From Spirodela intermedia (taxonomy: Eukaryota > Streptophyta > Magnoliopsida > Alismatales > Araceae): 64,000 nucleotides of DNA. Both the position numbers and the translations under genes were made by a program. Shown one piece after another: positions 34,431 to 47,300 of this stretch; position 1 is the first letter of the stretch; each line of letters opens with the position of its first letter. The stretch is from assembly GCA_902729315.2 (NCBI GenBank), contig LR746273.1:563001-627000 (forward strand), written 5' to 3'. Under the pieces are notes generated by a model. That model saw only the letters and a program-made list of their open reading frames with translations, was not told the origin of the DNA and did not search any database.

Positions 34431-35278
34431 TTTGCTCTGATAGAAATCACCCTCTCCCTCCCCTCTCCTCTCCTCTTGTTGCACTAGTTTCTGCTACCAA
34501 GTTTGCGTTGGCTGATAGTTTCTTCCCTCTGCGGTTGAAGCGGAATCCGCTGGCCTCTAAATCGGAACACTGGGAAGTGAATATGAGAGGAATCAATTCA
34601 CGAAGAGAGCGAACGGGTCTTGAAATAGCTAGATTTCTCTCCTCAGGTATCAATCCGTCCGCCCATCTTTCAATAAGCGTGCCCCTGAGGAAAAAGGAAG
34701 ACTGGTGTCATACGCTGTTTCCTCGAGGTAGCAACCAAAGGAGGGAACGAACACAAAGATAAGCGGCCAAAAGGGCGGCCGATTTGCCTAATGTTCTCTC
34801 ATACCACGGTGGGAAAGATTTCGTAAAGCGAACTCCTCGCCAAGCCTCGTAAGTTTCTCAATTCCTTGTGGTGTTGGTGACCGAAGCAGAATTCAGGGGC
34901 TATCTTGTGAATCTGGGTTGAACAGAAGAAGAAAAGAAGCTGATTCAATCCCTCTCTGAGGCAGATCGTGAGCGCATGCCAAAGACTAACAGAAGACGAT
35001 GAACAGTAGATGGAACAAGAGGTCTAAAAGATGAAAAGAAGGAGAGATAGGGAGAGGGTGGAGGCCGTCCTGCTCTTCTTTGTGCCATTATAATAACCGG
35101 AAAACGCCTGCTTTCTTTTATTCTCTCTCTCTTTCTCTCTCTCTCAATTTTTTTAATACTCTGCGATGGTGGACTGGCAGTGATGGCAACCGGAGATGGC
35201 TTAGCTAGAAGTTAGTTTGATGAACAGGGTGGCATGGATTTAGAATATTATACAATGTTGATGCGGGCCATCCACTGT

Positions 35279-35747
35279 GAGAGGGAGAGAGAGAGAAGAA
35301 AGAAAAGAAAAAAGGAAGAGAAGAGAGGAAAGAAAGAAAGAATAGAAAGGAGAAGAAAGGAGAGAAAGGAAGAGAGAAAGAAAGAAAGAGGAAAGAAAGG
35401 AAAGAGAGAAAGAGAGAGAAGAGGAGAAGAGAAAGAGGAAAGAGAGAAGAGAGAAGGAGAGAGAGAGAAAGGAGAAAAAGAAAGAAAGAGAATAAAGAGA
35501 AAGGAAAGAGAGAAAGAGAGAAAGGAAAGAAAAGAAAGAAAGAGGGAGAGAGAGAGAAAGAGAGAGGAGAAAGAGAGAGAGAAAGAAAGAAAAGAGAGAG
35601 AGAAAGAGAGAAAGAGAAAGAAGAAAGAGAGAGAGAGAGAGGAGAGGAGAGAGGAGAGGAAGAGAGAAAGAGAGAGAAGAGAGAGAGAGGAAAGAGAGAG
35701 AAGAGAGAGAGAGAGAGAGGAGAGAGGGAGGAGGGAGAGAGAAGAGG

Positions 35748-35784
<37 letters not shown>

Positions 35785-35825
35785 AGAGGGAGAGGGAGAG
35801 AGAGGAGAGAGAGGGAGAGGAGGAG

Positions 35826-35860
<35 letters not shown>

Positions 35861-35923
35861 AGAGGGGAGGGAGAGAGAGGAGAGGAGAGGGAGAGAGAGA
35901 GAGGGAGAGAGAGGAGAGGGGGG
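35279..35923 (+). repeat. 645-bp purine tract, 430 bp of it uninterrupted
   Basis: Only A and G except two T (35343 and 35493); 35494-35923 is entirely purine on the + strand. Composition shifts from GAAA/AAAG-rich at the left to GA and GGAGA-rich at the right. It lies about 850 bp upstream of the AHL coding region, and on that gene's strand it is pyrimidine. Confidence 0.95.
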
Positions 35924-38900
35924 CTTGAAAATTAGGGTTAGACTGGTCGTCTACCGCGTGAACAGGTTGCGACCCCCGAAACGTAGAGACGTTTCAATGG
36001 GAAAGAGATACCGGAAAGGACCGCTGGAGACTCGGCGTTCATGGAAGATCTGGACCAGACGTATGGGGTATTTGGGCACGGAAAGCTTCCAAGCCGACGC
36101 AGCGATCCGCCGCTCACCTCATATTTCAACTCATCCCTCGAAACCATTCTTCGGTCAAAGAGAAGAACGAAGTATAAGCAAAGACATAGTTCGAAATATT
36201 ACCAAGGAATAAGGGAACCGAGTTGACAGGAGCGAATTGAGAAGCACGTTCAGGTCCAAAGTCACTATGATTATCGCGGAGGTCTCCAATTTCTTTACCA
36301 CGTTTACTTCAGTTATCATATCCATTATGGTTATTTTTATGGTTGATCCGTGGAGTGTAATTCATGTCATATCATTGGATCTGGCTATTGACTGACTGTT
36401 CTCCGGATTCAAAACTGTTGGAACAGAAGTACGAAGAAAGCTGGGGGGATCTCATAGAACTCTGCAAACCGAGAGAGAGAGAGAGAGAAGATCGGGGGAG
36501 GAGGGTGGGGAGTGGCGAGTTTGTCGTGTTCTTTAAGCTGCAGGCACGATTAGGCAATCCTGTTGGTGGCATCAATTTGATTGCAAATTGATGAACCGAC
36601 GGTGACGAATCTCTCTGTAGAGAGGTATGGGAACTTGATCCACTGAAAACCTACGCCATTCCCTCCATTAGAGGCCTTCCCTCAACATAAAAGCATTATT
36701 TGAATTAAAAACGTGGATGGAAGCAACACTCCGGTCCTTCGTCTCTTTGCTGACTGAGACGGCCCTGGCTATCGTATGATGATAGCGCCGCTGTACTCAG
36801 TGGCATAGATACTCATGCTTAGTTGAATCGAGGGAAGGAAGCTGCCACGTGAGTGAAAACAAAACATGGAAGGACACGGGGGCGAAAGCCGAACCACGCA
36901 CTCACTGTGGGAGGCCATCCCCCTCCACTGTCTTTTCCTGTCAATCCGTCTCAGGGGTTACCGAGAAAAGCCTGGCTCATGCAGAGCTCTGGCTACTCGC
37001 CATGAAGATCCCCCTTGAGTGGGCTTGCAACCCTAATGCAGCTGAATGAACAAGCAGAAAGAAATTCCCCATTAATAAGGGAAAATAGTCTACCAAAGCT
37101 TGGACACAACTCCCTCAAATACACTAACCCAACCCACAGAAGCACTCAACAGTCCTTTTAATCGTTCTTTTGAAAGAGAAACGACTTTCATTGGGACAAG
37201 CTGATATTAGGGGGCGAATTAGGCCAGAACATAAACCCATGAAAAGCGCACTGGATGGTCCCTTGCGTGGGGAGGCCGCAAAGACAACCTTTCTTGACCC
37301 AATCAAGGAGAGCTATGACGTCTGATGGCGTCACCGTTGGCAACCATCCGCTTTGTGATGGATTTTGGTTGATGAAGAAATTACGGGCTGCTACTTGAAT
37401 GTGGGACGGGGTCACTTAATTTTTCAAGTTAGCCCAATCGGACCGAGTTGACCCACCCACCCTCCTTTCAGAAGGGCACAGAAGTCAGCCGTCTGTACCT
37501 GCTATACGAAAAGCGACAGAGGGAGCGGAGCGAGACGCCATTGAGAATGGGCCACGAGGGGGCCACTTGCAAGGGCACCTCCCGAATTGAAAGCTCACGT
37601 TGTTCGCCTATCTATAACTTCTAATTTGGGGTTTTACGGTCTTTTTCATGAATAAATAAACTCCGTCGACAATAAAGAATACAGAATTACACCGGAAATT
37701 AACCTTGATATTATAGCGCATCGTCAGCCAGACTAGCCACCAACCGAGAGCGAGAGTATTTAATTGTGTGGTTGCATCAATCAATTTGTACAGCGTCGTA
37801 GTATGAGTCTGAAGTGCAGTTCGGCAGGGGGGAGGGCGGCGGGGAGAGAGAGAGTCTCTCACGCGAGTTTATGGAGAGGAAAGCCCTGAGGTGTGACCTC
37901 ACATCCCAGTATTTTATGGGCGTCGACAGCAGATGACTGTTGATGAAGGTTGGCTGTCAAAACTTCCCACTGAGGGGATGGATTCCTTGTAGACTAACGG
38001 ACGAGAGGTCTCTCGCCTTGGACTTTCCACCCGCAAGGGAAAGAAATCTACTGCCGTGACCTATGAAACGCACGAGGATTAGCGACACCTGTAAACTACA
38101 CCATTAGTATACTAGCCAGTCTCTTAAAACTTTCCCAAGAAGCGATGGCGATGATCTTACGGCGATCTCACGGTAAAACTGAATAAAAGAGAGGGGGATA
38201 TCCTCTCTCTAAAGAAGAACAAAAGTTGTCATTATTTCTTCTTCTTCTTCTTCTTCCTCTCCGACCTTGACTTCTCATTTTCTTGCCCATTAGGAAACAG
38301 AGCAGGAGGGCTTGCTTCTCAGTCATCTTACTAAGAGCCGGTAGCATACATGTTAAAACAAAAATGTCTGTTTTTCAATCACGTGAATATCCAGTCGAAG
38401 CTTTCTCAGTTGTATTCATCGATGAGACAAAAGAAACAGTTGAGGCTTATCGTTCTGATATTAGGGTTGCTGCGGATCGCTCAGGCAGGGTCAAGTAACC
38501 AGAGCCAATACGCAAACGGGTACATGCACAGTACCCCACTAATCGGAACTCGCCATTTTCGACGGAAAGAGACTAGCTCTCTTCTCCAAGAACGACACCC
38601 CATGGCCAAGGCCAAGGGATTTAGGTTTTGGGCATGATTTTTGAAGATTAGCCCTTCTAGTGTCCTATACTCCACATCCCTTGTCCAAGTGATGATATCC
38701 CATTCTAATGCGGGCCATATGTATCGATTGAAAGCATTGAGATGTGTTTAGAATAATCCAATACGATTGTCGAAATCTACTTCCTATGTGATTGGCAACT
38801 CGGCATGGAGATGAGCTTAAATCGGGTTTACCGAGAAACCCTTCAAGAACAGATGAATAGGCCCTTTAAATTTCACCTACTTTTGGTGTTATTTTGCTGA

Positions 38901-41621
38901 AACAGCCTGCGCACTGTTGTTTAAACTATCAAAAACCAAGGATGCCAGTGGACATGACTACATCATGGAAGAAAACGAAATATCCATTGAAACGGTCCAA
39001 TTTCGATCCATTCCCTCCCACATCTTGCTTATGTATTTCGTCACTTATTTCAATAATAATAATGAGTATATTTACTTTCGCCTCCTGGTCTCTGCCCCAA
39101 GCGCCAGGGAAACTCATACAACTCCAAGTGCATTCCTTTTTCCAGGTTTCTTTCCTTTGGTCGAACTTTATGGAGTGCGACCAATTAACAATCGTAATCA
39201 GGACAAGATAGTCTTTAAAGGATAATTTTTAAAGGTTTTTAAAAATAAGGATGCCTTCAACAAATGCCTACATATTTGGAAGGAAAAACTAAACAAAAGA
39301 AGTGCATACCCAACATAACACAGCTACGATAACCCAATGATTCGCCCCACAATAGACTGTACGGAGACAATGTCTCGTCTATGGCAGCACGCCCAAAACT
39401 GGGGAGAAAAAGAACCTCTAAGAGTTTTTTCTACGAAATTGGATATGGTGAGCTGCCATCCATGTCATCAATCAGATCGCCAGCCAGCGTATAATCATTG
39501 GCTCTCTCATCCACATCACTGTTGGTCACCCCTCGTCATCCACTGGGGCCGCCCTAACAGCCAAGATTGAAATGCAAAAGTGACCAGGGGTGTCCACGGC
39601 CGACATCTGCAGACACGGGTTGACAAACTGATCATACGTATAGGGGTTGCGATCCGATCCATGGCGTCGATGATCCTTGTCGACCGTCAACACCAACGTA
39701 TCAGGAAATGGAGTAGTTTAATGTTTTTTCTTTAAAGTTATTTTTAGGTTCCTATTCTTGTATGTACAATGAATACGTGTATGAATAATAGCTAGCTTAT
39801 GAGGTTTAACCCCAAGCTTTGAAACGGACCGGCTTTGAGAGCTCGCCCTAATGGACCGTCCGAAGCATGGAAGAAATTATTAATGGGCCGGTATCCATAA
39901 TGGGCCGGTCACCCCATGAAAATCCCGGTTTTACTCCCGGCCCGATCACCCTCATAGGCCCATAAAAGCTCTATGTTCCTCTCGCCTTGACCTCCTCTCT
40001 AGGTCACTCTGTGTGTGTTCGGGGGGGCGGGGGGGGTGAGGGCGGTCGCGGCGGTGTGGGGGTCGTCAGTGTGCATCTTCCAATGACGGCCATTTACTGC
40101 TTCTGATTCACTCATCCGTCCTTGGCGAACGTAAGCACATGCACCCTCATAAAATCGAGCTTCGTATCACCTCGCTCCATGCACAGAAACCCTACGGGGC
40201 GACAAGTCGTAGATCGTGGCTCACGTCAGCTTGCAGCTGCACCCGTCAGGCTTCCAGATATCCTTGTCGAATGTCTCTGCATGCGGACTTAGGAATCATG
40301 GTCGTCGCCGTAGGTTTTCAGTGATTTGGACCTCGTAGGACCTAGGTCATGCCAAGGCGACTTCCAACGTTAAGGGAATAGGTAGGTGGTGAGGGGCGAG
40401 CTCGACGGTGAGCAAAGCCTCCTCCGTGGAGATCCTAAGACCGGTTCATCCCTCCGCAAGCATCTCCTATCCGAGAGATGAGAAGAGAAGAGTTGAGACG
40501 GAAAGGCTGATCAAAATAATGAAGTCCGCGCTTCTGAGCGAGACCCTATCGAAGGCCCGGGCTTCTTCCTGGGCTGGCACAGGGTTTAGCCATTGAGTTG
40601 ATATACTCCATTCGCAGGTGCCAACAACTTACAGCGGCCGGAGGCTTTGGTTGGACCAGCAAGAAAATGGAGCCAGCGGGATGAGAGGAGATTGAATGCA
40701 CCATTAATCGCCGCCACCGCCACCACCACCTACAACAACAACGGCAACAGGAACCTGTAGCTGCTCGACGCTCCCTTGGGCTCCCGCTGTTGCTGTTTAC
40801 AGAACCGACTGTTCCCCCAGGAGGGCCGGTCAGAGGAAGCAGCCTCGGGCAATTCCTTAAGCCTTTTATCACGCCTCTCGTACACCATGAAAGCAGCCTC
40901 CGACCCCCCATCGGTCACATCTTTGTCACATGAAAGAAATGACGAGGATGAGGAGGAAGAAGAAGATGCTGGGAAGATTGGCCTTTAATGGCTGCTGAGA
41001 CGATCTAGAATTGAATGGAGGGACACTGGCACCATGACTTTCCATTAATGGGCAGGCTGCTGCAGCCATTCTCGGATTCGATGAGGAAGGGAAGCATCTC
41101 CTAGGCGAGGGAGTCACCAAGTTGAACGAAGGCTGGCAGAGATTTTGGGTCTCATTGGGGGATTATATCGGTGCGGATTCAATATCCAAGTAGGGATTTT
41201 CCAGCTCAAGATCAATTATGTCGATCTGGATCAGCACAGTTTTAATACAAAACACAACCTAGATCAAGTTGCATAGCAATTAAGCACGATTGTTGCAGTT
41301 TATAGGTGTCCAGAAATTAGGGGTTTCAGCAATATATATTTTATCGAAAAATTGAATTTTTACTTCAGTCGATCTCATGCTCATCAAATAATGGGATAAA
41401 TTTATTAACAAGCCACTATTTTTTCATTTAGAATAAATAAATGGAAGCACAAGGTCCAAGAGATTGGATTGACTGGAATAATTAGAGTTTTCGATTAGGT
41501 GGATCCTATGATCCCTGAAATACGGGAGAAATTTCAACATTGCCGATCTTTTTTTAAAAAAAATTAAAGTATATTTAAAAATCAATACAGGCAATCGTCA
41601 GATCTAGGTGATTGGGTCAAT

Positions 41622-42030
41622 TTGAGATTTAGATCTCATTCCTCCACGCTTTCTCACTCCTCTCTCCTACTCTCTCCCTTTTTCTTCTCGTTCTACCATC
41701 CCTCTTTCTCTCTCCTCCAAGATTCTCTTTTTTTTTTTCTTCTTCCTATGCGTCTCCTGTCTACATCATGTCCTTTTTTTACTCTCCACCGCCCTCGGTC
41801 CCTACCCCCCTGCCGATGCTACTCTCTCTCTCCCTCTCTTTCTCTCTCCGTTCCCTACACGCCGTTTTCTATCTCCCTCAATTTCCGTCATGCTTTCCTC
41901 TCTCCACCCCCCACTTATACCTTTCTATCTCTGGTTCTTTCCTTCACACCTTTACCTCCCGTCTCCGCTCGAACACGGCTCCTCACTGTCTCCTTTTGTT
42001 TCCATCACTCTTCCATTTCTAACACCTAAA
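41622..42030 (+). repeat. Pyrimidine-rich low-complexity stretch
   Basis: A TC-dominated stretch with short CT runs, giving three overlapping leucine/serine/proline-rich open frames. No gene is inferred. Confidence 0.7.
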
Positions 42031-42790
42031 GAGTATTTTAAAATAAATTTTCTGCAATATAAATATTTGTATAGCCTTCTCGGCATCTACGCTGTACATC
42101 CTCGCCTCGGATCCAAGGTCGACAAGCTCGGACCACTGATTTTGTAGTTGAAAGGACGTAATCATCAACACTTGCGGGTTGCTCAACGTTTATACAGAAA
42201 ATTGAAGGATTGGGTGCAATAATGTCGGTTTCTTGGTAAGACTGTCAACCTGGGGTAGATGATCAACTGTTAATAAAGAGAGAAAACTGGTCAACTTGGT
42301 GAAGCCAAGTGACAACAATTCCTCAAATCATGCCCAAAGTTCCCCACGACATCCATGTTGAATCTTATTAACAATGCAATACTTCCATGTTATAGCCTTT
42401 CATGGCGCAGGCCACTAAGATTTTCAAGAAACCCATCTCAACAGTCAAATGCTTCTATGATTTGTCAAGATTACGCGGGTATTTTCTAACTTTTATACCA
42501 GGAATGGCTGTGTTTAGTTTATGGAGCGCTGGTTCCTCCGTGGAATCAACCAAACTCTATCCACTCATCATTTTTTTCTGGAAGTATGTATGTAGCATCG
42601 TCGATCTGAGAAGAAGAGAGGGAGGAAGAGGAAGAGGAATAATAAGAAGAAAAAGAAGAAGAGAAAAAGAGAAAAAGAAGAACCTAAGAATCTCTACAGA
42701 GGTGTCTTCTTCTTCCTTTCTCTTGTTCTCTGTTCATCGTCGTCTTCCTCTCCTAGTTCGCCGGAGGAATTGTCGAGGGGATTCTCAGTA

Positions 42791-44380
42791 CTAGAGCTGC
42801 CAGTCGGCGCAGTCCTCGAAGTCCAGGCTGCTGGAGCAGTCCAAGAGGGCGCTCTGCTGGTGCTCGTAACGGCAGATGTAGTTCAGACCTACCAGAAGCT
42901 CGCAGATGGCGGCCTCCGTCTTCTCCCTGTCGGCGAAGAAAAGGGTCTGCAGAAGGAGGACGCTCCCCCGCGGCCCTATCTGCTGCTGCTCGAAGTTCCT
43001 TTCGGTCTGCCATCTAATCATGTTGTGAGCCATGGGGCCGAGCCAGGTGAGGACCTTGCCGAGGCGCTCCTTCCAGTCATGAGCCAGGGGGGCGTCGTAG
43101 ATCGCAAGATCCTTGATGTACGACCGGAGTGTCTTCCTCAGAGAAGACCTCAAGCTCGTCGGCAGCATCTGGTAGAGGTCGTCCCGGGCTTCCTCTCCGA
43201 CAAGATGGGGATACTGCAGGAGCTTCTCGATGATGATTATAACGTTCGCATAATGCAGGGCAAGAGCAGAGCCACCGACGGAGGAGGGGGCGGCGCGTGC
43301 CGCCAACCCGTTCTTCGGGATGGATGTCCGCTGCTTGCTGGGTCGGCCACGGAGGAAGGGGCCGCTCATCGGCGCCCGGCTCCGGCTGCTTCCCCTCTCT
43401 AGATGCTCGTCATCCCCATCCCGATCATCCTCCAAAGGGGCGGAACTGGCTAAGCTGAGGCATTCGGCGAAGAGTCTCACCGGAGATGGCCCGCAGGGGA
43501 GCCTGAGGCTCTCCACGCGGAGAGCACCAACTTGCTTTCTCTGCGGCATCGCCGCCACAGCACCGGACGGAGGGACGCGGCGGCGCCCGGAGACGAGTTG
43601 GCCGGAGACGAACCGACCCGAGAGCTCTGTGCCCACATTTTGGGGGAGAATCGCCTCCCCGAAGATGAGGCTCATCCTGGAATGAATGGCGCAGACGGCC
43701 CTCGCCATTAGGCTGACGATCTTGTCGAAGGTCTGGTTCCACACCGAGACGTCCCTGAGGTGCCGGACGTCGTGCCTCTGCCACTGGATCTTCTGCTCGA
43801 AGGCCCGGCGGGTCTCCTCGTGGTACTGGCTTGGGAGGAACTTCCTCGCCCCCTGCTCCAACTCGTTCAGCACCTCCAGCTCGGCATAGAGGCTCGCCGT
43901 GGAGCTCACGTACCTTTCCATCTTCCTGATCGTGCCTTCCATGTCCTTCGCCGGTAAACCCAGCTTGCCCATCTCCACCCGGCTTCGGAGGAGGTCGGCG
44001 TAGACGTGCTCAAAGCCCACCAGAGCCGGCTCGTTGCACCGCTTCCCCAGCCGGGACACCACCGCGGCGGCTCGGTCCAGGTCGTCGAGCTTCTCCGCAA
44101 CCACCAGTTCCAGCAGCCGGGTCTCGTCGTCGGAGACGAGGTTCCGCACGCCATGGGAATTGAGTACTTCACCGTGGAGGCGGGAGATCTGGGAGGCGGA
44201 GAGGGACTTGTGGAGGTGGATGATCTTGGACATGGCGCTGGCCACCTCGAAGGATAGGATTCCGACGACGTTCAGCTCGGGAGAGGGTTTGGATTCTTTC
44301 TTCTTGGCGGCGGCGGTGGTGGATTGGGGACTGGAGCTGTCCTGGTTTCGCATTTTGGGGATCCAGTGCTCTGAGACCAT
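42791..44380 (-). CDS. DUF3475/DUF668 protein (PSK SIMULATOR-like)
   Basis: An intronless gene of 529 aa. The N-terminus MVSEHWIPKMRNQ is followed by a lysine/serine stretch. The DUF3475 domain (about residues 37-93) has VGILSFEVASAMSKIIHLH and LVSDDETRLLELVVAEKL. A helical middle (about 95-250) includes RYVSSTASLYAELEVLNELE and SVWNQTFDKIVSLMARAVC. A variable basic linker (about 255-365) leads into DUF668 (about 369-463), with GGSALALHYANVIIIIEKLL, YQMLPTSLRSSLRKTLRSY and WLGPMAHNMIRWQ. The family includes Arabidopsis PSI proteins, which promote growth with phytosulfokine signalling at the plasma membrane. PSI1-3 are longer and have introns, so this one belongs to the shorter single-exon relatives, whose role is less clear. 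The frame is open upstream, but without another suitable ATG. Confidence 0.92.
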   Translation of the reverse strand: MVSEHWIPKMRNQDSSSPQSTTAAAKKKESKPSPELNVVGILSFEVASAMSKIIHLHKSLSASQISRLHGEVLNSHGVRNLVSDDETRLLELVVAEKLDDLDRAAAVVSRLGKRCNEPALVGFEHVYADLLRSRVEMGKLGLPAKDMEGTIRKMERYVSSTASLYAELEVLNELEQGARKFLPSQYHEETRRAFEQKIQWQRHDVRHLRDVSVWNQTFDKIVSLMARAVCAIHSRMSLIFGEAILPQNVGTELSGRFVSGQLVSGRRRVPPSGAVAAMPQRKQVGALRVESLRLPCGPSPVRLFAECLSLASSAPLEDDRDGDDEHLERGSSRSRAPMSGPFLRGRPSKQRTSIPKNGLAARAAPSSVGGSALALHYANVIIIIEKLLQYPHLVGEEARDDLYQMLPTSLRSSLRKTLRSYIKDLAIYDAPLAHDWKERLGKVLTWLGPMAHNMIRWQTERNFEQQQIGPRGSVLLLQTLFFADREKTEAAICELLVGLNYICRYEHQQSALLDCSSSLDFEDCADWQL

Positions 44381-47300
44381 GGCGGATGACTCCTCCCCTC
44401 CGATCTCAAGATCCACGCAGCTACGCCGGGGACTTGTCCCAAATTCCTCTGATTCTGGATCCCAGTGGACGGGATTTACGCGGGGAGGGAGGAAACCACC
44501 GCATGCTCGCCGACGCAAGCATCGCCGCCGCCGCTTCCCACGCGTGGAACAAGGGCCCGAGGATTTAAAGGTTTTCGGGCACGCGGTTTCACCGGTAGCT
44601 CCCCCTCAGCCCGGCGGAGGTCGGAGAGGGCGACTCGGCGACCACCGTGCGCGGATATGGAACGCTTCGGGAAGCCGGCGACTTTCTTCCGGGCTTAGTT
44701 TTCTCTCTCTAAAATCGTAGAGTTGACTTGGCAATCAACCCACGGCAACTCGCGATCGCGTGAGGGAATGGGGTAACAGGGTAACTGCCCTCTTGAGGCG
44801 TCGAAGCAAGCCAGAAGGCTTCTCCTTTGTCCATACCTGGAAGAGGCTTCCTAAGGCGTTCCTGCTGCCGCCGACGGGCGGCGGCGGCCGGCGTTCGCTT
44901 CTGGTAAACGTAGGTATCTTCCCCCTCCCCTCCTCCGGCGTCCGGCCTCTCTCTTCATCACGGGTTGCGCGCTGTCTTAAATGGTGAGGCAAGTGGAGCC
45001 GCTGAGCTCCGCCCTCCTCTCCCGACGACTTACGGAGAGGGCCGACAGCAAACACCTTATCGCTCTCTCTCTCTCTCTCTCTCTACGGCGCCTCCTGGTC
45101 CCGGCGGAGGAGCGACGGTGACATTGAATGCGTTATTATTCCGAAGTTTCTGAGTAATTAATTATCGTCACCCACTACTCCTCTCTCTATCTCTGAGTGC
45201 GGGAAATACCGCTTACATACGTATGCTGAATGAACTTTATTTATAACTAACATCATATTAAGTCAATTATTAAAAAACCTTATCACCACTACGCTTCACA
45301 GCAATATCCGGCACAAAGGAGAATGTAATATATATATACATATATATATTCTACATGTTAAAATACGAAAAAGCCCCCACGGTCCGAGGACTGGATGGCA
45401 CGTGTGAGATATTTCTGCGGGCTTCAGCCCCCCTCGAATGGCAGCTGGGGGTGGGGGTGGTGGCAGTTGGTAGGCATCGTTTTCTCCCCCGTATCGTCCC
45501 GTTGGCTCGACGTGCCGAGTCTGCATGCGCTCATGTGGGTGGGGGTAGAACCTCAAGACCTACCTCACTCATCCGCTTCCGTCTTAAACGGCCTGCCTAA
45601 GTCGACGGCACGTTAATGAGAGAGAGAGAGAGAGAGATGGGCCTCTCGGGCTTAGACCTTATCAGATGCGATTTCTGGTCTGGGTTGAAATTGAGCCAAG
45701 GCTAATTTTCAATTTTGGGTTTGACTTTAAGATCTGAGGAAAAAATGGGCTGAAGGAGACCGAAAAGCCATTGGCCTGCTAGTTCCATGCATGGTGCAGG
45801 CGCTTGCTATCTTTGACTCTATAATAGGTCCTTAAATGGCCTTTGCCTATGAATCATTGCTTCCAACCGATCAGGATAAAAAGAGTAGGGGTTATCAACT
45901 AGTTACGTGTGGGAAGGTCTAGTGGGGATCTCTAACTAAACAAATCCTTTTGTCCGTATAGCTTTTGACCAACTCCAAAATGAGTTATGATTTATTCAAT
46001 CGCCCCAAATTGATGAATTTACTTGTTCTTAATATCGGATTGGATATCCAATCTTCACCTGACGTGGGGTGTTTCCTCGGATACTAATTTCATTAGTTCA
46101 TTATGTTACGTGCTGAATAAATAAACTTGCATAACATTATTTCCTCCTACCAACCTTGTATTCGCCCTTTCTCTATTCTTACACCTTGATTTTTTTTGTT
46201 CTCGTGGATCAGACGGATCTTACCGAACCCATCAACCAATCTTATTTGGTAACTGATGTCCGCAGTGACTTCTACTCCTGACCTGGAGCACACAGGTCGC
46301 TCTATCACGATGTCCACACCTTTGTAGTGGTTTTATTTATTTATGGTTCTTTAAGTCGCTTGAGTCAACGAGGTGTGGACTCTCACTCGATGAATTCTGT
46401 CAACGAATGAGGCCCACGGGGGCCAAGTCGAGCCAATCCGGACGATCCACCGAGTCTACGTGGAACTCCTCACAGTCCCACCCATCCGATGCGGTTCACG
46501 CGATGACGCGGACGTGATTCCCGGCTGGGGAGTGCTGCCACACATGGATGACAAGCGGAGGATGGGGCCACTCACAAACGGCTGCCCACGCCGACGTGGA
46601 CGTCTCCACCACGTCACCCTTCTCTCTCCCCTCCCTGATTACTTGATGGTGCGTTGTGGGCCCCACCTACAGTGTTGGGTCCCCCCCTTACAGCCCACCA
46701 TCAGAGGGCGCTGGCTTTAGAGCGTTCCATTGCCACGTGTCGCGTCTTACTTTCTCTAATGCTTAGATCAAGTGGCATGGGAACAGCTGGCCAACATTGT
46801 CTGCCTCGCCATGGGAAAAATGCGGCGCGGTTTTTTGGCTTTGAGCGTCAAGAACCATCGACCAAGTCCAATAAGTCTGTCAAGATGAGCCGAAAGAACT
46901 TTCTTCAAATGGGCTTCACACGGGCGACAAAGCAAAAGACCAGCTAGCCGTGAAGCACCTCGCAATCCCACTTTCGGGGAGCAACGACAGGACATTTTTG
47001 CACCGTTTCTAATTCTATTATGGTTCACAATACCGCTCTCATCGGTCGGTGCTAGATCAACTCCTAGGTTGCGCTCTCTCAGTGCTGGACAAGGGGTATG
47101 AGAAGGGATTTTTTCTTCCTTCCGATATGGGCTCTACCACAGGCTTCATATCCAGTAGTGATAAAATTGGTGACGGTCCAGGCCACCCCAATGACCGATG
47201 CAGAACCCAGAAGCCCCATTGAAATTATTTCTCACATTGCCATTTGCTTTTGACATGGATGGCGCGGAGGCCGTTGTCTGAGAAAATTGCTGACAGTCGT

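Larger units (their letters stand above)
34485..42790. other. 8.3-kb intergenic interval with GA tracts, no supportable gene
   Basis: Upstream side of the AHL gene and downstream side of the DUF668 gene. It contains the homopurine tract at 35279-35923, a pyrimidine-rich stretch at about 41622-42030 and several small microsatellites. The long charged open frame through the GA tract (35234-35935) is low-complexity. Other open frames (for example 38283-38498 and 40776-40988) show no domain or conserved structure. Confidence 0.55.

Noticed and set aside
34482-34484. Upstream start of the AHL frame at 34484
   Set aside because: The codon is GTG in a GA-rich leader, with no similarity to family N-termini before Ala-Asn-Arg-Trp-Trp.
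33591-34487. 298-codon + strand frame over the AHL gene
   Set aside because: Shadow of the AHL coding region; the - strand frame holds the AT-hook and PPC domain.
35234-35935. 233-codon open frame rich in Glu, Arg and Lys
   Set aside because: It is the translation of a GA/GAAA purine tract; purine repeats lack stop codons in this frame. No domain or splice structure.
40730-40918. Small - strand frame with a basic KRLKEL segment and neighbouring hydrophobic frame at 40926-41120, considered as a small secreted peptide gene
   Set aside because: The hydrophobic stretch and the basic stretch are in different frames, separated by stops, with no known peptide motif at the C-terminus.
43320-43685. 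Open frames on the + strand across 42770-44720
   Set aside because: Antisense shadows of the intronless DUF668 gene in GC-rich sequence.
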